A DNA stretch of 13,556 nucleotides from the NCBI GenBank assembly GCA_023150215.1, contig JAKLLJ010000059.1, positions 1 to 13,556 on the forward strand, in the 5' to 3' direction. The first letter of the stretch is position 1, and the number at the start of each line of letters is the position of its first letter. The DNA comes from Thauera sp. GTDB taxonomy: Bacteria > Pseudomonadota > Gammaproteobacteria > Burkholderiales > Rhodocyclaceae. Of the stretch, positions 5,772 to 13,136 are shown one piece after another. The position numbers were made by a program, and so were the translations under genes. The notes under the pieces were generated by a model. It saw nothing but the letters and a program-made list of their open reading frames with translations, had not been told where the DNA came from and did no database searches.

Positions 5772-7730
5772 ATGCTTCCCGCCAACTTCAGCGCTTTCGA
5801 GCTTCAGCCCCTGCCGGACGGCGCGTCCACGATCCTGCGCCTGCTCGCCGCCCAGGCGCCGAACTGGCCCGAGATCGCGCTCGTCGCCGCGCGCGACCCG
5901 GCGCTGAGCCTGGCCTTGCTGATGGCCGAGCCGATGGGGCCCGGCGAACTCCTCGACGGGCTCAACGCTGCGCTGCGGCGGCGCCTCGAGCGTATCGGCA
6001 CCGATCTGCTGCGCGCCTGGCTGCTCGGCCTCGGGCAGGTCGGCGAGAGCCCGGACGAGTCCGCCGACATCGCGCTGCTGCGCGCCGAGTGCGCGCTCCA
6101 CCTGGCGATCGAGACCGCCTACGCACGCCCGGACGAGGCCTACCTGGCCGGCCTGTGGTACGGCCTGCCGCGCTCGGCGGCGTGGATGGCGGGCCGGCGG
6201 CCGACGCTCCCGGCGCTGGTGGCGGACTGCGGGCTGCCGGCCAGCCTCGCCGATGCGCTCGAAGTAGACGCTCCCGGCGAGGAGCACGCCGGCGCCGCCC
6301 ATCCGCTGCTCACCCTGCTCGCCGCCGCATGCCGGCTCACCACCCCCCACTGGCAGGAACAGGTCGCCGAGGTTGCCCGCCTCACCGGGCTCGGCACCGC
6401 CAGCGTGCTCGGCCTGCGCACCGACGTCGGCTACATCCTGTCGGGCCATGCAACCTACCCGGTCGCGCCGACCACGTCCGCGACGGTGCCTGCACGCCCC
6501 TCGCTGCGCCTGGCCGACGACCCCTACCGCTGCGCCGGCATGCTCGGCCTGCTCACCGCTGCCTTCGTCGACCTGGATGCGCGCGCAATCCGCGACCGCC
6601 TCGCGATCGCCTGCCCCTTGTTCGGGCTGCACACGCCCCCCGTGCTGCTCGGCTGCGGCGAGGACGGGCGCCTGCAGGCGCTGCTCGACAGCGCCGCCGG
6701 CAGCGCCAGCCAGTTGATCGGGGAGCTGCGCCTGCGCCTCGACGACGAGGTGAGCTGCATTGCACTCGGCGCGCGCAGCGAACAATCGACCTCTTACTTC
6801 GACGAGTGCTCGCGCCCCGGGCGCAGCATCGCCGACTGGCAGGTGGCGCGCTGGCTCGGCCAGCCCGGCTTCCATGTGGTTCCACTGGGGAGCGCTGCCG
6901 ACACCACGGTGGCACTGATCGCCACCGCATCACCCCAGCCCCTCGACAGCGAACTGCGCTGGCGCTACGCCGCGCTGCTCGGTGCCGCGGCGCGCGCGCT
7001 GCGCAGCCACGCCCGCCAGTGCAACGCAATCGCCGAGCGCGAGGCCGCGCTGCAGCGCCGCTTCCGCGAACATGTGCGCAAGATCGCCCACGAGGCGAGC
7101 AATCCGCTTACCGTGCTCAAGAGCCGGATCGGCATGCTTGCCCAGGATCGCCCGGGTGACAGCACGCTGCAGGACGAAATGAGCCTGCTCAACGCCGAGC
7201 TCGACCGCATCGACAACCTGCTGCGCGGCGCCGCCGAGCTGCCGACCGAGAGCAGCGAGACACGCAGCTGCAAGGTCCCGGAGCTGTTGCTCGACATGCG
7301 CACCTTGTATGGTGAACCGCTCTTCGGCAGCCGCCAGATCCAGCTCGAGCTGCGTGCGGCGCGCGACGTGCCGACCGCGGCGATTCCCGCCTCGGCCCTC
7401 AAGCAGGTCTTGTTGAACCTGCTGCGCAACGCCTCCGAAGCGCTGCAGCCCGGCCAGCGCCTGGTGGTCTCGGTGCTGCCGCTGGTCAACGTCGACGGTC
7501 GCAACTGCCTCGAGATTCGCTTTGTCGACAACGGCCCCGGCCTGCCGGTCGAACGCGCACAGGATCCGCTCACGCCGCGCCCGAGCAGCAAGGGCCCCGA
7601 GCACCAGGGCCTGGGCTTGTCGGTGGTGCGCGAAATCCTCGCCCAATGGGGCGGCACCCTGCTCTGCCGCACCCAGGCCGGCGCCGGAACCAGCTTCCAG
7701 ATCTTTGTTCCGCTGGAACAAAGCGCCTGA
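5772..7730 (+). CDS. Soluble sensor histidine kinase with HDOD-like N-terminal domain
   Basis: 652 residues with no membrane segment, so probably cytoplasmic. Residues 1 to ~225 follow the HDOD pattern in degraded form: LPDGASTILRLLAAQ, VAARDPALSLALL (38-50) and AYLAGLWYGLP (123-133), the place of the usual GLLHDIG. Residues ~250-410 may be a divergent GAF-like domain. A short helical linker leads to the HisKA domain with phospho-acceptor His440 in HEASNPLTVLKSR. The ATPase domain has an N box at LLNLLRNASEAL (Asn549/Asn553), G1 DNGPGLP (586-592) and G2 GLGLS (613-617). The catalytic core looks complete. The ATG at 5772 is the first after the intergenic gap, with a weak Shine-Dalgarno. The response-regulator gene begins 10 nt after its stop and is the obvious phosphotransfer partner. 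The last codons contain a perfect hairpin. Confidence 0.88.
   Translation: MLPANFSAFELQPLPDGASTILRLLAAQAPNWPEIALVAARDPALSLALLMAEPMGPGELLDGLNAALRRRLERIGTDLLRAWLLGLGQVGESPDESADIALLRAECALHLAIETAYARPDEAYLAGLWYGLPRSAAWMAGRRPTLPALVADCGLPASLADALEVDAPGEEHAGAAHPLLTLLAAACRLTTPHWQEQVAEVARLTGLGTASVLGLRTDVGYILSGHATYPVAPTTSATVPARPSLRLADDPYRCAGMLGLLTAAFVDLDARAIRDRLAIACPLFGLHTPPVLLGCGEDGRLQALLDSAAGSASQLIGELRLRLDDEVSCIALGARSEQSTSYFDECSRPGRSIADWQVARWLGQPGFHVVPLGSAADTTVALIATASPQPLDSELRWRYAALLGAAARALRSHARQCNAIAEREAALQRRFREHVRKIAHEASNPLTVLKSRIGMLAQDRPGDSTLQDEMSLLNAELDRIDNLLRGAAELPTESSETRSCKVPELLLDMRTLYGEPLFGSRQIQLELRAARDVPTAAIPASALKQVLLNLLRNASEALQPGQRLVVSVLPLVNVDGRNCLEIRFVDNGPGLPVERAQDPLTPRPSSKGPEHQGLGLSVVREILAQWGGTLLCRTQAGAGTSFQIFVPLEQSA
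7703..7723 (+). promoter_or_regulatory. Perfect 9-bp inverted repeat at the kinase 3' end, before the GGDEF/EAL gene
   Basis: CTTTGTTCC (7703-7711) pairs fully with GGAACAAAG (7715-7723) around a GCT loop. It lies in the last codons of the kinase, 17 nt before the ATG at 7741. No T-run follows, so it is not a standard terminator. It could be an RNA hairpin affecting translation or processing at the gene junction, or a DNA operator. The codons across it (TTT, GTT, GAA, CAA) differ from the G/C-ending choice elsewhere in the gene, which suggests the bases are kept for the structure. Confidence 0.5.
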
Positions 7731-7740
7731 GTGTTGCATC

Positions 7741-9966
7741 ATGCGTGCAGACAAATCCTCCTCACCGCAGCCCCCGGGAGCCATGGTCATACCGACCGAG
7801 AACGCGTTCCGGCCACGGATCGACGGCAACGCCGGCGACGAAGCCGGCACCCTTCGCATCCTGATCGTCGACGACGACCCCTCGCTGCGGCGCACCTTTC
7901 CGCACGTGCTCGCACGCCCAGGCCGCATGTTCGACGAGTGCGGCAGCGTCGCCGAGGCGATCGTCCGGCTCGAATGCCAGTGCTACGCGCTGATCCTGCT
8001 CGACTACCGCCTGCCCGACGCCAACGGCCTCGCCCTGCTCGACTGGCTGTCCGAGCACCGGCGCGACGAAGCCGTGATCATCATCAGCGGCGAGGACGCG
8101 ATCGACGCCGCGATCGGCGCACTGCGCGGCGGCGCCGATGACTACGTGCGCAAGCCCTACCACGTCGCACAGCTGCAGCGGGCGGTCGACGGCGCACTGC
8201 ACAAGGGCGCGCTCGAACGCGCCAACACGCTGATGAGCCAGCGCCTGAAGGACTCGGAGCGCCTGCACCGCTACCTGGTGGAGAGCTCGCCCGACATGAT
8301 CTTCACACTCGACGGCAGCGGTCGCTTCACCTACATCAATCCACGCGTGCGGGCGCTGCTCGGCTACGAGCGCAGCACGTTGATCAAGCGTCCATTCACC
8401 ACCCTGGTGATGCCGGAAGACATCGACCGCATCGACACCCTGCTCAGCCAGCCCAGCTCCCTGCCGGGCGAGAGCTTCAACGTCGAGCTGCGCCTGCGCT
8501 GCCGGCGCGAGGGCGGCGAGGGCGGCAACGTCACGGTGTCGCTGACCGGCATCCCGATGGTCACCCAGCAGGACGACCGCCGCGTGGTCGGGCTCTACGG
8601 TGTCGCCCGCGACATCTCCGAGCGCAAGCGCGCCGAGGAGATCATCTCCTTCCAGGCCTATCACGACCAGCTCACCCACCTGCCCAACCGGGTGCTGTTC
8701 AAGGACCGCCTCGAGCTGGCGATCGCCCAGGCCCAGCGCCGCACCGGGGCACTCGCGGTGATGTTCATCGACATCGACCGCTTCAAGCTGGTCAACGACA
8801 CCTTCGGCCACGCCGAGGGCGACCTGCTGCTGCGCGCGATCGCCAACCGGCTGTCAGCCACGCTGCGCCGCGGCGACACCCTCGCCCGTCTCGGTGGCGA
8901 CGAGTTCACCGTGCTGCTCCCCGACATCAACCAGCCCGAGGACGCCGAGGTCATCGCACGCAAGGTGCTCGACGCGCTCGCCACGCCGGTCGCGCTCAGT
9001 CAGGGCGAGTTCCGCGCCACGGTCAGCGTCGGCGTCGCGCTCTTTCCGCGCGACGGCACGACCGCCGAAGACCTCACCCGCCATGCCGACGCGGCGATGT
9101 ACCAGGTCAAGCGCTCGGGCAAGAACGCCTTCCGCTTCTTCGACCCCAGCCTCAATGCCCGCCACCGCGACCGCATCGCGCTCGAGAACGACCTGCGCAA
9201 CGCCCTCGCACGCCACGAGCTGGAGCTTTTCTACCAGCCCCAGGTGAGCATGGCGGCGCACAGCATCGTCGGCCTCGAAGCCTTGCTGCGCTGGAACCAC
9301 CCGACCATCGGGCCAATCCCACCGACGACCTTCATCCAGGTCGCCGAGGAGGTCGGCCTGATCGGAGAGATCAGCAACTGGGTGATCGAGACCGCCTGCG
9401 CGCAGCTCGCCAGCTGGCAGGCGGGCGGCCAGGCAACGCCGCGGGTCTCGGTGAACCTGTCGGCGTGCGACTTCCAGCGCGGCGACGTGGTCGCCACGAT
9501 CAACGCCAGCCTCGCTCGCCACGGCATCACGCCAGATTGCATCGAGGTGGAGATCACCGAGAGCCTGATGATGAACGACACCGCCGACGTCGCCGCCAAG
9601 GTGCGTGCGCTACGCGCCGCAGGCATCAGCGTCGCGATCGACGATTTCGGCACCGGCTATTCGGCGCTCGCCTACCTGCAGAAGTTTCCAGTCAGCACGC
9701 TCAAGATCGACCGCAGCTTCGTGCGCGACCTCGAAGGCCCGATGACCAACCCGATCATCTCGGCGATCACCGGCATCGCGCGTGGCTTCGAGCTCGACCT
9801 GGTCGCAGAAGGGGTCGAGAACGCCGAACAGGCCGATGCGCTGCGTGCGCTGGGCTGCGAGGTGATGCAGGGCTACCTGTTCGCGCGCCCCGCGCCCGCC
9901 GACGAGGCGCTGGCCTGGCTGCGCCACCCCGAGCGCCTGTTCCACGCCGCCGGCGTGCTCATGTGA
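7741..9966 (+). CDS. Response regulator with REC-PAS-GGDEF-EAL domains (c-di-GMP turnover)
   Basis: 741 residues from the ATG at 7741. The receiver is about 38-155: VDDD (43-46), phospho-acceptor Asp88 in LLDYRLPDANG, Lys138 in VRKPY. A PAS domain follows at ~173-300 (LVESSPDMIFTLDGSGRFTY, ending VARDISERKRAEE). The diguanylate cyclase domain (~305-470) has an intact GGDEF at 385-389, with the product-inhibition site RRGD at 376-379, five residues upstream as expected. The EAL domain (~485-735) has EALLRW (513-518), ITESLM, DDFGTGYS (634-641), Lys655 and Glu690 in VAEGVEN, so it appears able to hydrolyse c-di-GMP. Which activity dominates cannot be read. Its phosphodonor is probably the kinase ending 10 nt upstream. 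The start is uncertain: the ATG at 7783 also works, and neither has an ideal Shine-Dalgarno (GGGAG lies only 2 nt before 7783). Confidence 0.93.
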   Translation: MRADKSSSPQPPGAMVIPTENAFRPRIDGNAGDEAGTLRILIVDDDPSLRRTFPHVLARPGRMFDECGSVAEAIVRLECQCYALILLDYRLPDANGLALLDWLSEHRRDEAVIIISGEDAIDAAIGALRGGADDYVRKPYHVAQLQRAVDGALHKGALERANTLMSQRLKDSERLHRYLVESSPDMIFTLDGSGRFTYINPRVRALLGYERSTLIKRPFTTLVMPEDIDRIDTLLSQPSSLPGESFNVELRLRCRREGGEGGNVTVSLTGIPMVTQQDDRRVVGLYGVARDISERKRAEEIISFQAYHDQLTHLPNRVLFKDRLELAIAQAQRRTGALAVMFIDIDRFKLVNDTFGHAEGDLLLRAIANRLSATLRRGDTLARLGGDEFTVLLPDINQPEDAEVIARKVLDALATPVALSQGEFRATVSVGVALFPRDGTTAEDLTRHADAAMYQVKRSGKNAFRFFDPSLNARHRDRIALENDLRNALARHELELFYQPQVSMAAHSIVGLEALLRWNHPTIGPIPPTTFIQVAEEVGLIGEISNWVIETACAQLASWQAGGQATPRVSVNLSACDFQRGDVVATINASLARHGITPDCIEVEITESLMMNDTADVAAKVRALRAAGISVAIDDFGTGYSALAYLQKFPVSTLKIDRSFVRDLEGPMTNPIISAITGIARGFELDLVAEGVENAEQADALRALGCEVMQGYLFARPAPADEALAWLRHPERLFHAAGVLM

Positions 9967-9967
9967 C

Positions 9968-9989
9968 AAGGCCGGCTTGCGCCGGCCTT
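9968..9989 (+). terminator. Hairpin terminator after the GGDEF/EAL gene, probably bidirectional
   Basis: AAGGCCGGC (9968-9976) and GCCGGCCTT (9981-9989) form a perfect 9-bp stem around TTGC, starting 2 nt after the stop codon. The T content after it is low, as is common in GC-rich genomes. It sits between convergent genes and can serve both strands. Confidence 0.75.
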
Positions 9990-9998
9990 CATGCACGC

Positions 9999-10018
9999 GG
10001 ACCCGCGACTGCGGGCCC
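9999..10018 (-). terminator. Second hairpin between convergent genes, nearer the cytochrome gene
   Basis: GGACCCGC and GCGGGCCC flank a GACT loop. Seven of eight positions pair on the plus strand. On the minus strand the eighth is a G-U pair, so the stem is better for the cytochrome transcript, whose stop is at 10030. With the hairpin at 9968-9989 it forms a tandem terminator. No T-run. Confidence 0.5.
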
Positions 10019-10029
10019 GGACTGCGGTG

Positions 10030-10338
10030 TCACTTGAGCGACAGGATCCAGTCGACCAGCGTCTTGGCGTCGGCGTCATTCACCTGCGGGTTGGGGGGCA
10101 TCGGGACCTTGCCCCAGGTGCCCACGCCGCCCTTCTTGACCTTGTCGGCGAGCATCGCCGCGGCATCGGCCTGACCGGCGTACTTGGCAGCGATTTCCTT
10201 GTAGCCGGGACCGACCAGCTTCTTGTCCACCGCGTGACAGGCCAGGCAGTTCTTGGACTTGGCCAGCGCTTCGGAAGCGAAAGCCGGCGAGGCGGTGAGG
10301 AGACCTGCAGCGACCGCAGCAGCAACGAGAGCCTTCAT
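10030..10338 (-). CDS. Periplasmic class I c-type cytochrome, c551-like
   Basis: 102 residues. A signal peptide (MKALVAAAVAAGLL..., probable cleavage after SPAFA, residue 21) leaves a mature protein of about 81 residues, the size of bacterial cytochrome c551. Heme attachment is CLACH at 31-35, with His35 as one axial ligand. The other is probably Met80 in KVPMPPNP, a motif typical of c551/c8 cytochromes. It would shuttle electrons in the periplasm, for example to a nitrite reductase or terminal oxidase; the partner is not in the window. The ATG at 10338 is preferred because AAAGGGG lies 8 nt upstream and the signal peptide begins here. The frame is open upstream to 10440 but adds a cysteine- and basic-rich stretch unlike a leader. 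Neighbouring genes are convergent on one side and 123 nt away on the other, so it is probably transcribed alone. Confidence 0.93.
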   Translation of the reverse strand: MKALVAAAVAAGLLTASPAFASEALAKSKNCLACHAVDKKLVGPGYKEIAAKYAGQADAAAMLADKVKKGGVGTWGKVPMPPNPQVNDADAKTLVDWILSLK

Positions 10339-10346
10339 ATTGCGTA

Positions 10347-10381
10347 CCCCTTTGGAGTTGGTTGTTACACGGCGAGTATTA
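10347..10381 (-). promoter_or_regulatory. Probable cytochrome promoter -10 box and Shine-Dalgarno
   Basis: On the minus strand, TAATAC (10381-10376) within TTTAATACT is a good -10 candidate, 37 nt before the ATG, and AAAGGGG (10353-10347) is the ribosome binding site. No clear -35 is visible. Upstream lie the imperfect repeats at 10393-10436, which might bind an activator. Confidence 0.45.
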
Positions 10382-10392
10382 AACCACCGTGC

Positions 10393-10436
10393 GCGCATTT
10401 GCGCATGCTTCGCACACGATGTTGCACATTTGCTGC
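10393..10436. repeat. Two imperfect GCRCATTTGC repeats upstream of the cytochrome gene
   Basis: GCGCATTTGCGC (10393-10404) is itself a 5+2+5 inverted repeat. A related GCACATTTGCTGC starts at 10424, 31 nt away, about three helical turns. They occupy the 123-nt gap between the queF stop and the cytochrome start, upstream of the presumed -10 box. They might be activator sites. No known consensus such as an FNR box is seen. Confidence 0.35.
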
Positions 10437-10461
10437 GCACGGGACGACAAGGCGCGTGCCC

Positions 10462-11307
10462 TCACTGGCGCACTTCCATCGCTTCGTCCGCGCGCAGGCG
10501 GGCGTGGCTGGCGCGGAAGGGGTTGATGTCGAGGCCGCCGCGGCGGGTGTAGCGTGCCCACACTGCGAGTTCGTGCGGCCGGCAGCGCGCCGTCAGGTCG
10601 CAGAACACGCGCTCCACGCACTGCTCGTGGAATTCGTTGTGCGCACGGAAGGACACGACATAGCGCAGCAGGCCCTCGCGGTCGATCGCCGGGCCGCGGT
10701 AGCGCACGACCAGCGTGCCCCAGTCGGGCTGGCCAGTGACCAGGCAGTTCGACTTGAGCAGGTGCGAGTACAGCGTCTCCTCGACCTCCGGGCCGTCCGC
10801 CCGCAAAGCCTCCGGGCACGGCTGGTAGCGCTCGATGTCGATCTCGAGTGCATCGATGCAGACGCCTTCGGGGTAGCCGAAGCGGCGCTCAGGGCGCCCG
10901 TGCAGCGGCTGCACCACCACGGCCACCGCGGCGCCGGCCGCGGCCGACAGGTCGCGCGCAATGGTCGCGCGCACCGCGTCTACGCTCGCGCAGCGCTGCT
11001 GGTTGAAGGCATTCAGGTAGAGCTTGAGCGACTTCGACTCGATGAGCCGCGGCGAGGCGGCCGGCACGCGAAACTCGCCCAGCGCCACCACCGGCTTGCC
11101 GCGCGCATCCAGCCAGGAAAGCTCGTAGGCGTTCCACAGGTCCTCGCCGACGAAGGGCAGTGCATCGGCGCGCAGACCGAGCTCGGCGCGCTTCAACTGG
11201 CGCTCGATCGGAAACAGCAGTTCAGGGGCGTAGGTGTCGCGGTAGGCGACCGCCTGGCCGAGCGGCGAGGCTTCGGCGCCATGGCGGCGTGGAGCGTCCG
11301 GGTTCAT
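10462..11307 (-). CDS. queF: NADPH-dependent 7-cyano-7-deazaguanine (preQ0) reductase QueF
   Basis: 281 residues, the length of the long, bimodular QueF of Proteobacteria (E. coli 282). It reduces the nitrile of preQ0 to the amine preQ1, a step in making queuosine for tRNA. Family motifs are all present: the QueF signature ESKSLKLYLNAFN (90-102), catalytic Cys188 in LKSNCLVTGQPDWG, Asp195 in the same motif, His227-Glu228 in FHEQCVE and RGGLDINPF (257-264). The spacing matches the E. coli Cys190/Asp197/His229/Glu230 set with a two-residue shift. The start at 11307 has CAGGA upstream at a suitable distance. It lies 21 nt after the cobQ stop on the same strand and probably shares its transcript. 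No other queuosine gene is in view. Confidence 0.97.
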   Translation of the reverse strand: MNPDAPRRHGAEASPLGQAVAYRDTYAPELLFPIERQLKRAELGLRADALPFVGEDLWNAYELSWLDARGKPVVALGEFRVPAASPRLIESKSLKLYLNAFNQQRCASVDAVRATIARDLSAAAGAAVAVVVQPLHGRPERRFGYPEGVCIDALEIDIERYQPCPEALRADGPEVEETLYSHLLKSNCLVTGQPDWGTLVVRYRGPAIDREGLLRYVVSFRAHNEFHEQCVERVFCDLTARCRPHELAVWARYTRRGGLDINPFRASHARLRADEAMEVRQ

Positions 11308-11328
11308 TCGTTCGAGTCCTGCAAGTCT

Positions 11329-12864
11329 TCAGATCCGATTCGGGGCGAACAGGGCCGCCACGTCGACGTGGGCTTCGATCGCATCGGCCAGGCGGTCGAG
11401 ATCGGCCTCGCGACGGGCGGCGAGATCGACCGTTCCGGCGTCTTCCAGCGCCTCCGCATCCAGCCCGGCCCAGCCCAGCAGCGCCGACAAGGCCGCCGGT
11501 GTATCGAACAGGCCATGCACATAGGTGCCGAGGATCTGTCCGTCCGCGGAGATCGCGCCGTCGGGCCGGGTCGCGGCAGCTTCCCCCGCTTGCACCAGCC
11601 ACAGCGCCGGCCGCTCCAGCGCCGGACCGGAGGTGACGCCCATGTGGATCTCGTATCCGGCCACTTCCGCGCCGAGCTCGATACCGTGTTCGGACCCGCC
11701 GCGGCGCGACAGGTTCGCGAGCCGGCCGCGCAGGTTGCGCAGCTGCTTGTGCTGTTCGAGCACCGTATCCACCTCCAGCAAGCCCAGCCCGGCCATGCTG
11801 CCCGGCGCGCCTTCGAGGCCGAGCGGGTCGGCCAGTTCGCGGCCGAGCATCTGGAAGCCGCCGCAGATGCCGATGAGCTTGCCGCCGTAACGCAGGTGGC
11901 GACGGATCGCCGTCTCCCAGCCCTGCGCGCGCAGCCAGGCGAGGTCGGCCTGCACGCTCTTGGAGCCGGGCAGCACGATCAGGTCGGCGGGCGGGATCGC
12001 CTGGCCCGGACCGATCCAGCGGAAATCCACCTGCGGGTGCAGGCGCAGCGGGTCGAGATCGGTGTGGTTGGAGATGCGCGAATACACCGGCGCGATCACG
12101 CGCAGCGCGGCCTCGCCCGCGCACACGTCGGCGGCGCTGTCGGCGAGCGCGTCCTCGGCGTCGAGGAAGAGCCCGTGCAGGTAGGGCAGCACGCCGAACA
12201 CCGGCCGCCCCGTGCGCGCCTCCAGCCAGTCGAGGCCGGACTGCAGCAGGCCGAGGTCGCCGCGGAAGCGGTTGATGACGAAGCCCTTGACGCGCGCCTG
12301 CTCGGAGGGCGAGAGCAGCTCGAGGGTGCCGACGAGGTGGGCGAACACGCCGCCGCGGTCGATGTCAGCGACCAGCACCACCGGGACGTCGGCGGCCTCG
12401 GCGAAGCCCATGTTGGCGATGTCGCGCTCGCGCAGGTTGATCTCGGCGGGGCTACCGGCGCCCTCGACCAGCACCGCGGCGTAGGCGCTGCACAGGCGGT
12501 CCCAGCTCTGCATCACCGCAGTCATCGCGACGGGCTTGTAGGCGTGGTAGTCGCGCGCCGAAAGGCTGGCGACCGCGTGGCCGTGGAGGATGACCTGGGC
12601 GCCGATGTCGGACGAGGGCTTGAGCAGCACCGGATTGAAGTCGGTGTGCGGGGCCACGCCGGCGGCCAGCGCCTGAAGGGCCTGGGCGCGGCCGATCTCG
12701 CCACCGTCGGCGGTGACGGCGGAGTTCAGCGCCATGTTCTGCGGCTTGAACGGCGCCACCTTGATCCCCCGGCGCCGCAGCACGCGGGCGAGGCCAGCGA
12801 CCAGCGTGGTCTTGCCGGCGTCGGAGGTGGTGCCTTGCACCATCAGCGTGATCGGGGGGGACAT
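11329..12864 (-). CDS. cobQ: Cobyric acid synthase, glutamine-hydrolysing
   Basis: 511 residues. It amidates four side chains (b, d, e and g) of adenosyl-cobyrinic acid a,c-diamide, using glutamine and ATP, in cobalamin synthesis. The N-terminal synthetase domain has the P-loop-like GTTSDAGKTT (11-20), followed by KPQNMALNS (40-48) and VLVEGAGSPAEINL (131-144). The C-terminal class I glutamine amidotransferase (GATase3) domain has nucleophile Cys334 in GICGGFQMLG and His450 in GTYVHGLFD. YEIHMG (404-409) is also typical. The start at 12864 is the conventional one just before ITLMVQGTTSDAGKT, with AGGA 9 nt upstream. The frame is open to 13116, but that extension has no family similarity and would cross the likely promoter. 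It is divergent from cobD and upstream of queF. Confidence 0.97.
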   Translation of the reverse strand: MSPPITLMVQGTTSDAGKTTLVAGLARVLRRRGIKVAPFKPQNMALNSAVTADGGEIGRAQALQALAAGVAPHTDFNPVLLKPSSDIGAQVILHGHAVASLSARDYHAYKPVAMTAVMQSWDRLCSAYAAVLVEGAGSPAEINLRERDIANMGFAEAADVPVVLVADIDRGGVFAHLVGTLELLSPSEQARVKGFVINRFRGDLGLLQSGLDWLEARTGRPVFGVLPYLHGLFLDAEDALADSAADVCAGEAALRVIAPVYSRISNHTDLDPLRLHPQVDFRWIGPGQAIPPADLIVLPGSKSVQADLAWLRAQGWETAIRRHLRYGGKLIGICGGFQMLGRELADPLGLEGAPGSMAGLGLLEVDTVLEQHKQLRNLRGRLANLSRRGGSEHGIELGAEVAGYEIHMGVTSGPALERPALWLVQAGEAAATRPDGAISADGQILGTYVHGLFDTPAALSALLGWAGLDAEALEDAGTVDLAARREADLDRLADAIEAHVDVAALFAPNRI

Positions 12865-13136
12865 GGCGTAGAATCCTGCCGTTTTGCGCGAAGGGGCGAG
12901 ATTATCGCCGATTCGGGCCCCGACCGTGATGGGCACGGCCTGCAGCCTGACTCTCGCGCCTCTCGCCAGGGCGCGAGCCATTGAGCGTTTGCTGGCCCGC
13001 CGGGCATTGAAGCCGCTTGGGCTCGGGAGCTCGTGGGCGGACCGGAGCGCGTGCGGCGGAGCGGTGGGCGGTTCTGCGTCTGCATCCGCGCTGCCCCCTT
13101 CCGGATCACCCAACACTCTCTGCGCTCCTGATCACG
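12865..13136. promoter_or_regulatory. Divergent cobQ-cobD intergenic region
   Basis: 272 nt without a convincing gene. On the minus strand GATAAT (12906-12901) lies 36 nt before the cobQ ATG and is the probable -10 box; it sits inside a small dyad, GGCGA-N5-TCGCC (12895-12909). A stem of 8 bp, CTCGCGCC (12953-12960) with GGCGCGAG (12970-12977), lies further out. On the plus strand a TAGAAT is at 12869-12874, far from cobD. I found no cobalamin-riboswitch B12 box on either strand and no clear cobD promoter. Confidence 0.45.

Noticed and set aside
9991..12984. A 997-codon open frame on the plus strand, antisense to the cytochrome, queF and cobQ genes
   Set aside because: Its translation is Arg/Ala/Gln/His-rich low-complexity sequence with no recognisable domain. 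The opposite strand carries clear cobQ, queF and cytochrome motifs. Long antisense frames are expected at this GC content.
12865..13116. Extending cobQ upstream to 13116
   Set aside because: The family begins just before the P-loop. The extension is low complexity and crosses the probable promoter.
12865..13136. Cobalamin riboswitch between cobQ and cobD
   Set aside because: Expected from context and looked for on both strands, but no B12 box or characteristic pairing pattern could be recognised by eye.
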